In this document: one piece after another, positions 8,353-16,818 of the stretch | Numbering within the stretch: position 1 is the first letter of the stretch | How the letters are laid out: every line of letters begins with the position of its first letter | Assembly (NCBI GenBank): GCA_947624745.1 | Contig: CANQLR010000009.1 | Coordinates: forward strand, 1 to 64,000 | DNA from: an uncultured Clostridia bacterium | Lineage (GTDB): Bacteria > Bacillota > Clostridia > Oscillospirales > Ruminococcaceae | Direction: 5' to 3' | DNA length: 64,000 nucleotides | Program-made: the position numbers and the translations under genes | Notes under the pieces: model-generated | What the model was told of the DNA's origin: nothing | Database searches by the model: none | The model's input: only the letters and a program-made list of their open reading frames with translations

Positions 8353-9612
8353 ATGAAACTTTTTCCCGACAAAAAATACAACGTCATTTTAAAATACGTG
8401 ATCGCGGTCATCGTAATCGCCCTCATTTTAGTACTCGCGATGTTTCGCTGGGACACCGTAAAATCGCTATTTTCGGTCGTGATGAGCATTTTCGAGCCGA
8501 TAATCTGGGGCGCGGTCATCGCCTTCATCATGAACCCGATAATGAAAAACGCCGAAAGCTTCCTCTCACGCTTTATTTTCAGGAAAAAGCCGAGGCCGAA
8601 GCTCTGCCGCGCGCTGGGCGTTCTGTTTGCGACACTCGTGTTTTTGCTGGTGATAGTTGTCATAATCATGTCGGTGATACCCGAGATAATCTCGAACATT
8701 CCGGGCATTTACGACGGCATTCGCTATGACCTTCTGCCGGGGCTACAGAACTGGGCGAGCAAGGTACTTGCGGATAACCCCTCCATCGCCGACATCGTTT
8801 CCCGCGAGCTGAGCGACATCGGCTCAACCGTGCAGCAGGTGCTCTCGAACATCGTCCCCCGGCTGCAAAACTTCCTGGTGAGCCTCTTTGACTTCGCAAA
8901 TTCGGTCAAAAACTTCGTCTTCGGGATAATCGTTGCCATATACTTCCTTTTGAGCAAGGAGTCGCTTCAGACCCAGGCCAAGAAATTCATCGTCGCGAAC
9001 TTCAGCGAGGACACCTACAGAAACATTTTCCGCTTCACTCACAACACCAACTCGGCGCTTCTGAACTTCATCTACGGAAAGGTCATAGACTCGCTTATTA
9101 TCGGCGTTTTATGCTGCATAGGAATGCTTATACTCCGTATGCCCTATGTCATGATAATCTCGATAATAATAGGCATCACGAACATTATTCCCATCTTCGG
9201 CCCGTTCATCGGGGCGATACCCGGGGCGATACTCGTACTGATTGCCGAGCCGAAAAAGGTAATATGGTTCATCGTCTTTATCATTCTCTTGCAGCAGCTC
9301 GACGGTAATATCATCGGCCCGAGGATACTCGGCTCGAAGATCGGCCTCTCGCCGTTCTGGATGCTCTTTTCCATCATCATCTTCGGCTCGATGTTCGGCA
9401 TCGTCGGCATGATAGTCGGGGTCCCGCTCTTTGCGGTGGCGTACGACCTCCTGAACGGCTACGTCAACTCGAAGCTTCGGGAAAAGAACATGCCGACCGA
9501 CGACGAATACTATATGATGTCGGCGGTGGACATCGGAAAGGTGCAAAACACCGTGCCGGACAGCGAACCGCCGGTGCCTATAGAACTTGAACGCGAGGAG
9601 GATAAAAAATGA
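8353..9612 (+). CDS. AI-2E family transporter (PerM/YdiK/TqsA-type)
   Basis: 419 aa with about eight hydrophobic segments in the family layout: two close N-terminal helices, a long periplasm-like stretch (about 100-180) and a C-terminal bundle with the signature run INIIPIFGPFIGAIPG and LDGNIIGPRILG. Members export small molecules or ions (AI-2 in one case, Na+/H+ in others); the substrate cannot be assigned here. GGAGG precedes the ATG by 8 bases. The last four bases overlap the next start (ATGA), so the hydrolase is translationally coupled. Confidence 0.88.
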   Translation: MKLFPDKKYNVILKYVIAVIVIALILVLAMFRWDTVKSLFSVVMSIFEPIIWGAVIAFIMNPIMKNAESFLSRFIFRKKPRPKLCRALGVLFATLVFLLVIVVIIMSVIPEIISNIPGIYDGIRYDLLPGLQNWASKVLADNPSIADIVSRELSDIGSTVQQVLSNIVPRLQNFLVSLFDFANSVKNFVFGIIVAIYFLLSKESLQTQAKKFIVANFSEDTYRNIFRFTHNTNSALLNFIYGKVIDSLIIGVLCCIGMLILRMPYVMIISIIIGITNIIPIFGPFIGAIPGAILVLIAEPKKVIWFIVFIILLQQLDGNIIGPRILGSKIGLSPFWMLFSIIIFGSMFGIVGMIVGVPLFAVAYDLLNGYVNSKLREKNMPTDDEYYMMSAVDIGKVQNTVPDSEPPVPIELEREEDKK

Positions 9613-10739
9613 GCACAGCGGCAGTAAGAAAAATAGTTATAGCTTTAATCACGCTGTTGGTCGTATTTGTCGTATTTTCCGCCGTCGTGATGATATACAC
9701 CTTCCCGATGCTCGACGGGCTTTTCGCGAGGGCCGACCGCCCCGCGCACTCCTTCGACATAATCTATTCCGACTATGAGGCGAGCTATCCGAGAACCAAT
9801 CTCGACATCACCTCCGGCAAGAACCGGCTGAACTGCTATCTCTACGGCGCGAACAAAACGGGCGGGCTGGTCATTCTCTGCCCCGGCATTGACGAGGGAG
9901 CGGACTCGATGCTCTCCGAAATGATGCGCTTTGTCAACGCGGATTATCAGGTCATCGCGTTCGACCCGACCGGCGTTTACGACAGCGAGGGAGACTCGAC
10001 GGTGGGCCTCACGCAGGAATATCTCGACCTTGACGCGATCCTCGATTATGTCGAGGCGCAGAAGGAATTCGAGGACAAATCCATATACATCTACGGCGTT
10101 GCGAGCGGAGGTTACGCCGCCGCGGCCATGCTCGGGAGCGAACACTACATAACCGCCGCCGTGTCGGTATCGGCCTACAACTCCCCTCTTGAAATAACCG
10201 AGGAATGGACGAGGGGCTCGCTCGGGCTTCTTTCCGGAAGGATCGCCGAGCCGTATATCCTTCTTTACGATTTTCTGAAATTCGGCACCAAATGCAATAT
10301 TTCCGCCGCAAAGGCGATAAGCTCCTGCGACACGCCGATACTCATCGCCCACGGCACCAACGACGCCACGGTGAGCTATAACTACTCCTCGGTAATCGCC
10401 CACGAAAGCGAGATAACTAACCCCAACGTCCGCCTAAAAAGCTGCGACAAGATAGCGCAGGACGGCCACGACACCCTTTATCTCTCCCGCGGGTCGATAG
10501 AGTACCGCATGAGGATAGATCAGGAAATGCGGGACCTTATCAACCAGTACGGCGGCACCGTTCCCTCCGATGCGGCGGAGGCGTACTACGCGAGCATAGA
10601 CCACGACCGCCTCAACCGCCTCGACGACGATTTCATGGGCGAGGTGATACGCTTCTTCGGCAGCTATCACCGCGAGGTTGACCTTATAAAGCAGCTGCTC
10701 GACAGCTATGCCGCAGCGCAGGGGTCGGGGGTGGAGTAA
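9609..10739 (+). CDS. membrane-anchored alpha/beta hydrolase
   Basis: 376 aa. One N-terminal membrane helix (about 9-31) anchors an extracytoplasmic alpha/beta hydrolase domain. A plausible triad is Ser in YGVASGGYAA, Asp in IAHGTNDATV and His in AQDGHDTLY. The nucleophile elbow has Val two residues before the Ser, where GxSxG would have Gly, so the call rests on overall layout (LVILCPGIDEG oxyanion region, VIAFDPTG strand). Substrate unknown; peptidases and esterases share this fold. It is coupled to the upstream permease gene by an ATGA overlap. Confidence 0.75.
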   Translation: MSTAAVRKIVIALITLLVVFVVFSAVVMIYTFPMLDGLFARADRPAHSFDIIYSDYEASYPRTNLDITSGKNRLNCYLYGANKTGGLVILCPGIDEGADSMLSEMMRFVNADYQVIAFDPTGVYDSEGDSTVGLTQEYLDLDAILDYVEAQKEFEDKSIYIYGVASGGYAAAAMLGSEHYITAAVSVSAYNSPLEITEEWTRGSLGLLSGRIAEPYILLYDFLKFGTKCNISAAKAISSCDTPILIAHGTNDATVSYNYSSVIAHESEITNPNVRLKSCDKIAQDGHDTLYLSRGSIEYRMRIDQEMRDLINQYGGTVPSDAAEAYYASIDHDRLNRLDDDFMGEVIRFFGSYHREVDLIKQLLDSYAAAQGSGVE

Positions 10740-10827
10740 AGCTCTCCTATGTTCCGACCTTCACTTGATCCGCTTTTGTTCTTAAGCCCGTCCTTCCCGA
10801 ATAGAATTTCACAAAGGAGGAAGGACA

Positions 10828-11397
10828 ATGAAGGAGACGGTAAAACAAAAGGCCGCGCCGGTACTATGGCTGATGCTTGTCTGCGGGATAACCGCCGGGG
10901 TGATACTCACCCTCGGGGCGGAGCCGCAGGAGCTCATATCGCTTTGCGGCGCGGAGAAAAAGCTTTTAATGTGTGAAAACGGGCAGTGGCTCATGGCGGC
11001 GATAAAATCCTTCGCCGGGGCGGGGCTTATAATGGCCGCGGGGTATCTCTGCGGGTTCTGCGCGCTCGGACAGCCTGCGGAGCTTCTCATCTCGGGGCTT
11101 CGGGGAATGGGCCTCGGCGCCGCGGTGCGCGGGGTATATCTCTCGGGGAGCGTATTTAAATGTATGGCGGCGTTTTTGCCCTACGCCGTTCTCTCCACGA
11201 TGCTGATACTTTCCGCGCTGAACGATTCTTTATCGCTGTCGATGCGCTATTTCGGGCTCTCGACGACCGCCGAGAACCGGCTCGGCCTTAAAAACGAGGT
11301 CGGGTCGTATTCGGCGAGGTATCTCTTGAGGTTTTTGATATTGGCGGCGCTTGCCGTTTCGGACGCCCTTGCGGCGGCATATATCCTGAAACTATAA
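10828..11397 (+). CDS. SpoIIM-like multi-pass membrane protein
   Basis: 189 aa with about five hydrophobic segments (near 12-32, 55-80, 86-106, 112-135, 165-187). The FCALGQPAELLISGLRGMGLG stretch resembles the conserved core of stage II sporulation protein M and its relatives. True SpoIIM works with SpoIID and SpoIIP in septal peptidoglycan degradation during engulfment. AAAGGAGG lies 7 bases before the ATG. No other sporulation gene is in the window, so a sporulation role is inference only. Confidence 0.5.
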   Translation: MKETVKQKAAPVLWLMLVCGITAGVILTLGAEPQELISLCGAEKKLLMCENGQWLMAAIKSFAGAGLIMAAGYLCGFCALGQPAELLISGLRGMGLGAAVRGVYLSGSVFKCMAAFLPYAVLSTMLILSALNDSLSLSMRYFGLSTTAENRLGLKNEVGSYSARYLLRFLILAALAVSDALAAAYILKL

Positions 11398-11418
11398 CTT
11401 TCCTGGAGGATGTTTAAA

Positions 11419-12312
11419 ATGGGACTGTTCTCGAATTATGAAAAGGTAGGCAAGGGTGTTTCCAAGGATCCCGACAAGAAAATTCCCCTGTTTCGGTTTT
11501 TGGACATCTACATGGAGCACATAACAAAGCTTATCCTGCTTAACTTTATCTTCCTTCTGGCGCTTCTGCCGTTCGGGGGGATAATGTTCGTCGAATACCT
11601 CGGGCTCGGAAATCTGGCGTTTTATGTTATCTTCGTTCTTCTGGGAGCGTTCGTCGGCCCCGCGCTCTGCGGGTTCATGAAGGTGCTGCGGAATATTTCC
11701 TGCCGCAGACCTGTGTTCATCTGGTCCGACTTCTGGAAGGCGTTCGGCAAAAACTTCAAGCAGGGCGCGGTAATGGGGATAATCGACATGTTCTTTCTGG
11801 TCGCGATGAGCTTTGCGCTGCCGATGTACTGGGGCTTTGCCTCCGAAAATTCCCTCTTCAACATTCCCTTCGTGATATGCGTCGTCTGCGCTTTTTTGTT
11901 CGTGATGATGCACTTCTACATCTATCTCCTGATGGTCTCGACCACGCTGAATCTCTGGGAAATTCTGAAAGACTCCCTCTATCTCACCGCCATCGAAATT
12001 AAATCCAGCGTCGTGAACCTTATAACCACTGTCGTCGTCGTGATGGCGTTCGTGGTGCTGTTCCCGTGGTCGACGATACTTCTTTTCGTCGCGCCGTCAT
12101 TTTTGGGGCTGCTCTATGCCTTCAACTGCTTCCCTGCGATCAGGGAGCACGTCATAAAGCCCTATTACGACGCGCGGGGCGAGGAAATGCCGGAGCTCAC
12201 CTATACCGCTAAAACCGAGGAGGACGGGAGCGAGCCTATATTCACCGACACCCCCGAGACCGAGATCCCGCAGGAGCCTCCCAAGAAGCCCAAGAAGAAA
12301 AAAATACGCTGA
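11419..12312 (+). CDS. DUF624 (YesL-like) membrane protein
   Basis: About 297 aa, with several membrane helices between residues 30 and 235 and a charged Pro/Lys-rich cytoplasmic tail ending PKKPKKKKIR. The opening GLFSNYEKVGKGVSKD with a following amphipathic stretch is characteristic of DUF624 proteins of gut Clostridia. Such proteins are often near sugar uptake genes; their activity is unknown. The track starts at ATG 11410, but GGAGG (11405-11409) touches that codon, so ATG 11419 with 9 bases of spacing is preferred. Confidence 0.75.
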   Translation: MGLFSNYEKVGKGVSKDPDKKIPLFRFLDIYMEHITKLILLNFIFLLALLPFGGIMFVEYLGLGNLAFYVIFVLLGAFVGPALCGFMKVLRNISCRRPVFIWSDFWKAFGKNFKQGAVMGIIDMFFLVAMSFALPMYWGFASENSLFNIPFVICVVCAFLFVMMHFYIYLLMVSTTLNLWEILKDSLYLTAIEIKSSVVNLITTVVVVMAFVVLFPWSTILLFVAPSFLGLLYAFNCFPAIREHVIKPYYDARGEEMPELTYTAKTEEDGSEPIFTDTPETEIPQEPPKKPKKKKIR

Positions 12313-12315
12313 AAA

Positions 12316-12343
12316 AAGGGAGGCGCAAAAGCTGCGCCCCCTT
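12316..12343. terminator. convergent terminator
   Basis: AAGGGAGGCGCA and TGCGCCCCCTT pair with one mismatch between the convergent DUF624 gene and the small minus-strand gene. AAAAAA on one side serves the minus strand; the plus-strand T tract is weak. Confidence 0.5.
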
Positions 12344-12345
12344 CG

Positions 12346-12525
12346 TTACATGAACATACCGCCCAGAATATCCATCATCGAGCCGACCGAGCGGACCGCC
12401 TTCATGGTGTTTGACTTGAAGCGGCGCTTTTCCGAGCTTGTGGCGTTTGTGATGGCGTAGGTCACCATTCCGGCGGAGATCCCGACGGCGACCCCCTTGC
12501 AGAGCGATGAGACGTTCATTGACAT
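12346..12525 (-). CDS. small protein of unknown function
   Basis: About 59 aa from ATG 12525 (the track begins at GTG 12534). GAAAGG lies about 10 bases upstream. It has a glycine-containing hydrophobic segment (KGVAVGISAGMVTYAI), a basic middle (SEKRRFK) and a hydrophobic, methionine-rich end (SMMDILGGMFM). Small YtxH-like proteins of Clostridia look similar, but I cannot name a family. Own ribosome site and convergent terminator support it being real. Confidence 0.55.
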   Translation of the reverse strand: MSMNVSSLCKGVAVGISAGMVTYAITNATSSEKRRFKSNTMKAVRSVGSMMDILGGMFM

Positions 12526-12635
12526 TTTTAACACGACCTTTCAGAATTTGTGATATTATCTTTGCCAAAAATTTGCGGGATTATCCGCGAAAAATGTGAG
12601 TTTTAAAGGAAATTTCAACCATCGAGGTGACTGCA

Positions 12636-13490
12636 ATGTTAAAGCGCGTAGCCGCCATACACGACCTTTCGGGCGTCGGAAGATGCTCGCTTTCGGTCAT
12701 ACTCCCCACGCTGTCGGTGATGGGGATACAGGTCTGCCCCGTGCCGACGGCGCTTCTGTCCGCCCACACGAACGGCTTCGGCGACGTCGTTTTAAAGGAC
12801 ATGACCGACTATATCCCCGAGGCGCTTTCGCACTATCTTCGCGCGGACGTCGGGTTCGACTGCGTATATTCCGGGTTTTTAGCCTCGGAGGAGCAGGTCA
12901 GCCACTGCCTCGAATTCATGGACAGCTTCAAGGGCGCGATGCGGGTCGTCGACCCGGTCATGGGCGACGGCGGACGGCGGTATAAGACCTATTCCGAGGC
13001 GCTCTGCAAGAGAATGGGAGATCTGGTCGCCGCGGCGGACATCATCACCCCGAACCTGACCGAAGCCTCGATACTTTTAGGCGAGAGCTATCCCCAAAGC
13101 CCCCGCACCGTGAGCGAGGCCAAGAGCTTTTTGGTGAGGCTCTCCCAAAAGGGCCCCGGCACGGTGGTCATCACCGGCGTAGTCATGGCGAGCGGCGAGG
13201 TCGCGAACATCGGCTATGACCGCGAGCACAGCGCCTTCTGGCGGGTGCCGTATGAGACTATCCCGAAAAGCTATCCCGGCACCGGGGACATCTTCGCGAG
13301 CGTTCTGACCGGCGGGCTGATTTTAGGCGACAGCCTGCCGATAGCCATGACCCGCGCGACGGTTTTCTGCGAGACCGCCATCAAGACCACCTTCGGCTAC
13401 GGCACCCCTCCGCGCGAGGGGGTCATGCTCGAAAAGTGCCTCGGCATACTCGCCGAAAAGGGCAGCTACCTCGACTATAAAACGCTTTAG
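12636..13490 (+). CDS. pyridoxamine/pyridoxal kinase (PdxY-like)
   Basis: 284 aa ribokinase-fold kinase that phosphorylates pyridoxal-type B6 vitamers with ATP. Motifs: HDLSGVGRCSL at the N-terminus, VVDPVMGDGG in the middle, ITPNLTEASILLG, and the anion hole and catalytic base in YPGTGDIFASVL. GAGGTGA overlaps the GTG used by the track at 12627, so ATG 12636 is the likely start. It lies 15 bases upstream of trmL, probably in one transcript. Salvage of B6 would serve the PLP enzymes in this window. Confidence 0.85.
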   Translation: MLKRVAAIHDLSGVGRCSLSVILPTLSVMGIQVCPVPTALLSAHTNGFGDVVLKDMTDYIPEALSHYLRADVGFDCVYSGFLASEEQVSHCLEFMDSFKGAMRVVDPVMGDGGRRYKTYSEALCKRMGDLVAAADIITPNLTEASILLGESYPQSPRTVSEAKSFLVRLSQKGPGTVVITGVVMASGEVANIGYDREHSAFWRVPYETIPKSYPGTGDIFASVLTGGLILGDSLPIAMTRATVFCETAIKTTFGYGTPPREGVMLEKCLGILAEKGSYLDYKTL

Positions 13491-13505
13491 CCAAAGGAGA
13501 AAGAT

Positions 13506-14006
13506 ATGACCCTCAACATAGTTTTGGTCGAGCCGCAGATCCCGCAGAACACCGGGAACATCTCCCGGACCTGCGCCGTGACCGGGGCGAGGCTCCACCT
13601 TGTCAAGCCGATGGGCTTTACGGTCACCGACAAAAACCTTAAGCGCGCGGGGCTCGACTATTGGGACAAGCTCGACATCACCTACTACGACAGCCTCGCC
13701 GATTTCTTTGAAAAGACAAAGGGCGGCAAGTACTTCTACTTTACGACCAAAGGCCGCCATGTCTACTCCGAAATGAGCTATCCCGACGGCTGCTATATCC
13801 TCTTCGGGCGCGAGGACGCGGGCCTTCCCGAGGAGCTTTTGCACGATAACCCCGATTCCTGCGTGCGCCTGCCCATGCGCCCGACTCTAAGAAGCCTCAA
13901 CCTTTCAAACTCGGTCGCCATCGCAGCTTATGAGATACTGCGGCAGTGGGACTTTCCCGATCTTGAGCGCGAGGGAAAGCTCACCCGCTTTACATGGGAG
14001 GACTGA
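13506..14006 (+). CDS. trmL: tRNA (cytidine/uridine-34-2'-O)-methyltransferase
   Basis: 166 aa SPOUT-fold enzyme using S-adenosylmethionine to methylate the wobble ribose of tRNA-Leu. The trefoil-knot motifs are present: NTGNISRTC near the N-terminus, FGREDAGLPEELL in the middle and RSLNLSNSVAIAAYE at the end. The length matches TrmL, which lacks added domains. AAAGGAG precedes the ATG. The kinase gene begins one base after its stop. Confidence 0.93.
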   Translation: MTLNIVLVEPQIPQNTGNISRTCAVTGARLHLVKPMGFTVTDKNLKRAGLDYWDKLDITYYDSLADFFEKTKGGKYFYFTTKGRHVYSEMSYPDGCYILFGREDAGLPEELLHDNPDSCVRLPMRPTLRSLNLSNSVAIAAYEILRQWDFPDLEREGKLTRFTWED

Positions 14007-14007
14007 C

Positions 14008-14499
14008 ATGGCGAAGGTTATTCTTACCTGCGGGCGGCTATGCTCGGGAAAAACTACCTACGCCGAGATGCTCGCGAAAGATCTTCCGGCGGTGCATTTT
14101 TCGATAGACGATCTGACCCTGCTGCTTTTAGGCCCCATGCCGGGCGACATTTTGGACGAATACGTCGAAAAATTAGAGGGCTACTATTTCAAAAAGGCCG
14201 CCGAGACCGCGAAGAACGGGATCAACGCCGTGATAGACCTCGGCCTCTGGACAAAGGCCGAGCGCGAGAACGCTAAAAGATACTTTCTTGAGGATGGGGC
14301 CGAGTGCGAGATACACTATCTCAAGGTCGATGAGAGCACATGGAAGAAGCGGATAGAAAAGCGGAACAGGGACGTCGAGGAAGGCAGAAATATGTCGTAT
14401 TTCGTCGACGAAAACCTCTTAAATAAATTCCAAAGCTTCTTCGAGGAGCCGTCCGAGGGCGAGGTCGACAGAGTAATTTTCAGCGAAGATAAAATTTAG
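14008..14499 (+). CDS. small P-loop kinase (AAA_33 type)
   Basis: 163 aa. The Walker A motif is CGRLCSGKTTYAEML, followed by a substrate Asp pair (SIDDLTLLL) and a C-terminal KRIEKRNRD lid-like region. It resembles zeta-toxin/chloramphenicol-phosphotransferase-like kinases of unknown substrate. GGGAGGA lies inside the end of trmL, and ATG 14008 is preferred over the longer track start, which runs inside trmL. No antitoxin-like partner is seen, so a toxin role is not supported. Confidence 0.7.
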   Translation: MAKVILTCGRLCSGKTTYAEMLAKDLPAVHFSIDDLTLLLLGPMPGDILDEYVEKLEGYYFKKAAETAKNGINAVIDLGLWTKAERENAKRYFLEDGAECEIHYLKVDESTWKKRIEKRNRDVEEGRNMSYFVDENLLNKFQSFFEEPSEGEVDRVIFSEDKI

Positions 14500-14520
14500 C
14501 TGAAAATTTTTCTTAACCCC

Positions 14521-14549
14521 TTGCCTTTTCCGAGGAAATTTAGTATAAT
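14521..14549 (+). promoter_or_regulatory. promoter of the pgk-tpiA-gpmI run
   Basis: TTGCCT, 17 bases, TATAAT (14544-14549), 67 bases before the pgk ATG. Confidence 0.8.
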
Positions 14550-14616
14550 GTATCTGTGAATGTCCCCGGGAACGGGGAAGCTAAATTGTCAATTTTTAGA
14601 TAAAGGAGTAATAGCT

Positions 14617-15837
14617 ATGGCACAACTCAAAAAAGTTTCTGTTGACGACCTCTCCCTCAAGGGCAAAAAGGTCCTTGTCAGGGTGGATTTCAACGTTCCG
14701 CTCAAGGACGGCGTCATCACTAACGACAACCGCATCACCGCGGCACTTCCCACCATCAACAAGCTCGTTTCGGAGGGCGCAAAGGTAGTTCTCTGCTCCC
14801 ACCTCGGCAAGCCGAAGAACGGTCCCGAGGACAAGTTCTCCCTCGCCCCCGCGGCCGAAAGACTTGCTCAGCTCGTGAACACCAACGTTATCTTCGCCAA
14901 GGACGATACCGTTGTCGGCGAGAACGCGAAAAAGGCCGTCGCGAACATGAAGGACGGCGAGATCGTTGTGCTTGAAAACACCCGCTTCAGAGGTAACGAC
15001 GAGACCAAGAACGGCGAGAACCTCTCGAAAGAGCTTGCAGACCTCGTCGACGGCGAAGCGTTCGTCATGGACGCCTTCGGCTCGGCTCACCGCGCCCACG
15101 CCTCTACCGTAGGGGTCACCAAGTTCGTCAAGGAGACCGCCGTCGGTTACCTTATGCAGAAGGAAATAGCCTACCTCGGCAACGCCGTCGAGAACCCCGT
15201 AAGGCCGTTCGTAGCCATTTTGGGCGGCGCCAAGGTCGCGGATAAGCTCAACGTTATCTCGAACCTCCTCGAAAAGTGCGACACCCTCATCATCGGCGGC
15301 GGCATGGCCTATACCTTCCTCAAGGCCAAGGGTCTCGAGATCGGCAAGTCTCTCGTCGACGATGAAAAGCTCGATTACTGCAAGGAAATGCTCGCGAAAG
15401 CGGATAAACTCGGCAAGAAGCTCCTTCTTCCCGTCGATACCGTTGTCGCGGCTTCCTTCCCCGACCCCATCGACGGCCCCATCGACATCAAGACGGTGCC
15501 GGTCGACGCTATCCCCGCCGACATGATGGGTCTTGACATCGGCGAAAAGACCAAGGAGATCTTCGCCAAGGAAATTTCTACCGCCAAGACGGTCGTCTGG
15601 AACGGTCCTATGGGCGTGTTCGAGAACCCGACCCTCGCCAAGGGCACCCTTGCGGTCGCGCAGGCTCTTGCGGACGCCGACGCTACCACCGTTATCGGCG
15701 GAGGCGACTCGGCTGCGGCAGTCATCAACCTCGGCTTTGCCGACAAGATGACCCACATCTCGACCGGCGGCGGCGCCTCCCTTGAATACCTCGAGGGCAA
15801 GGGGCTCCCCGGCGTTGACGCCATCGCGGACAAGTAA
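14617..15837 (+). CDS. pgk: phosphoglycerate kinase
   Basis: 406 aa cytosolic glycolytic enzyme transferring phosphate from 1,3-bisphosphoglycerate to ADP. Signatures: [20 protein letters not shown], the hinge/nucleotide motif [10 protein letters not shown] and GGGDSAAAV near the C-terminus. ATG 14617 follows AAAGGAG by 9 bases; the longer track start lacks a ribosome site. Strong bias toward C-ending codons suggests high expression. First gene of a lower-glycolysis group, separated from tpiA by a terminator-like hairpin. Confidence 0.97.
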   Translation: MAQLKKVSVDDLSLKGKKVLVRVDFNVPLKDGVITNDNRITAALPTINKLVSEGAKVVLCSHLGKPKNGPEDKFSLAPAAERLAQLVNTNVIFAKDDTVVGENAKKAVANMKDGEIVVLENTRFRGNDETKNGENLSKELADLVDGEAFVMDAFGSAHRAHASTVGVTKFVKETAVGYLMQKEIAYLGNAVENPVRPFVAILGGAKVADKLNVISNLLEKCDTLIIGGGMAYTFLKAKGLEIGKSLVDDEKLDYCKEMLAKADKLGKKLLLPVDTVVAASFPDPIDGPIDIKTVPVDAIPADMMGLDIGEKTKEIFAKEISTAKTVVWNGPMGVFENPTLAKGTLAVAQALADADATTVIGGGDSAAAVINLGFADKMTHISTGGGASLEYLEGKGLPGVDAIADK

Positions 15838-15848
15838 ATTATTTCAGG

Positions 15849-15881
15849 TTGAACGGGGCAGACGCTGCCTCGTTCAATTTT
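15849..15881 (+). terminator. terminator/attenuator between pgk and tpiA
   Basis: TTGAACGGGGCAG and CTGCCTCGTTCAA pair over 13 positions (one G-U) with a 3-base loop, then TTTTGAAAA. No new promoter is evident before tpiA, so it may trim pgk transcripts relative to downstream genes. Confidence 0.75.
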
Positions 15882-15927
15882 GAAAAGCGAAATATCCAAA
15901 AAATGCTTTATTGAAAGGATAATTCAG

Positions 15928-16695
15928 ATGAATAAAACGCTTAGGAAGGCAATTATTGCCGGAAACTGGAAAATGAATAAGACCCGCCCCGAGGCCAAGG
16001 AGCTCATCGAGGCGATAAAGCCGCTCGCCGCGAACGCCGGCTGCGAGGTCGTCGTCTGCGTGCCGTTCACGAATCTTGAGGCCGCGGTCGAGGCAGTCAA
16101 AGGCTCGAACATTCACGTCGGCGCGCAGAACTGCCACTTTGAAAAGTCGGGCGCGTTCACAGGCGAAATTTCCGCGGATATGCTCACCGAGCTCGGCGTG
16201 GAGTACGTCGTCCTCGGGCACTCTGAACGCCGCCAGTACTTCGGCGAGACCGACGAGACGGTCAACAAGCGCTTAAGAGCCGCCCTCAACGCTGGTCTCA
16301 AGCCCATCGTTTGCATCGGCGAGCTTCTTTGGGAGCGCGAGTGCGGCATCACCGAGGAGGTCTTGGGCAAGCAGTGCAAGCTCGATTTCTTCGGTCTCAC
16401 GGCCGACGAGATGAAAAAGTGCGTGATCGCCTATGAGCCCGTTTGGGCCATCGGAACCGGCAAGACCGCGACCGCCGATCAGGCGGAGGAGGCCTGCAAA
16501 TTTATCCGCGACACCGTTGCCAAGATGTTTGATCAAGTAACCGCCGACGCAGTCACCGTTCAGTACGGCGGCTCGATGAACGCGAAAAATGCGGCGGAGC
16601 TGGTCTCGAAAGAAGACGTTGACGGCGGACTTATCGGCGGAGCTTCGCTCAAGGCTCCCGACTTCGGCGAGATCATCAAGGCCGCGAGCGTTTAA
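15928..16695 (+). CDS. tpiA: triosephosphate isomerase
   Basis: 255 aa TIM-barrel enzyme interconverting dihydroxyacetone phosphate and glyceraldehyde-3-phosphate. Active-site residues are visible: Lys in GNWKMNKT, His in VLGHSERR and Glu in AYEPVWAIGTGKTA; phosphate loop VQYGGSMN. The start is ATG 15928 behind GAAAGGA; the track start at 15880 would begin in the terminator tail. It lies between pgk and gpmI. Confidence 0.97.
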   Translation: MNKTLRKAIIAGNWKMNKTRPEAKELIEAIKPLAANAGCEVVVCVPFTNLEAAVEAVKGSNIHVGAQNCHFEKSGAFTGEISADMLTELGVEYVVLGHSERRQYFGETDETVNKRLRAALNAGLKPIVCIGELLWERECGITEEVLGKQCKLDFFGLTADEMKKCVIAYEPVWAIGTGKTATADQAEEACKFIRDTVAKMFDQVTADAVTVQYGGSMNAKNAAELVSKEDVDGGLIGGASLKAPDFGEIIKAASV

Positions 16696-16710
16696 ACTGC
16701 AAAGTCAAAA

Positions 16711-16784
16711 GGCTTTACACGGCAGGCGGACAATCAGGCTCACCGAAGGCCTTAAAATAAGGTTTTCAAAAGCCGTGTAAAGCC
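16711..16784 (+). other. structured intergenic element before gpmI
   Basis: Perfect 13-base arms GGCTTTACACGGC (16711-16723) and GCCGTGTAAAGCC (16772-16784) enclose 48 bases. Inside, GAAGGCCTT and AAGGTTTTC (16745-16767) form a second 9-pair hairpin with two G-U pairs. No T tract follows, so it is not an ordinary terminator. Related sequence appears between hisD and hisC. It is either a structured leader or a small inverted-repeat element. Confidence 0.55.
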
Positions 16785-16818
16785 GTATCACTTAACACAT
16801 ATCGAAAGGAAGAAAGCA

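Noticed and set aside
14008-14499. Zeta-type toxin
   Set aside because: P-loop kinase motifs are there but no antitoxin gene is adjacent and it sits in a housekeeping cluster.
14596-15756. 386-aa minus-strand ORF opposite pgk
   Set aside because: Complement of a highly biased, strongly expressed gene; the plus strand is unmistakably phosphoglycerate kinase.
16696-16818. Terminator between tpiA and gpmI
   Set aside because: The 13-pair stem has a 48-base loop and is followed by GTATCACTTAAC, without a T tract.
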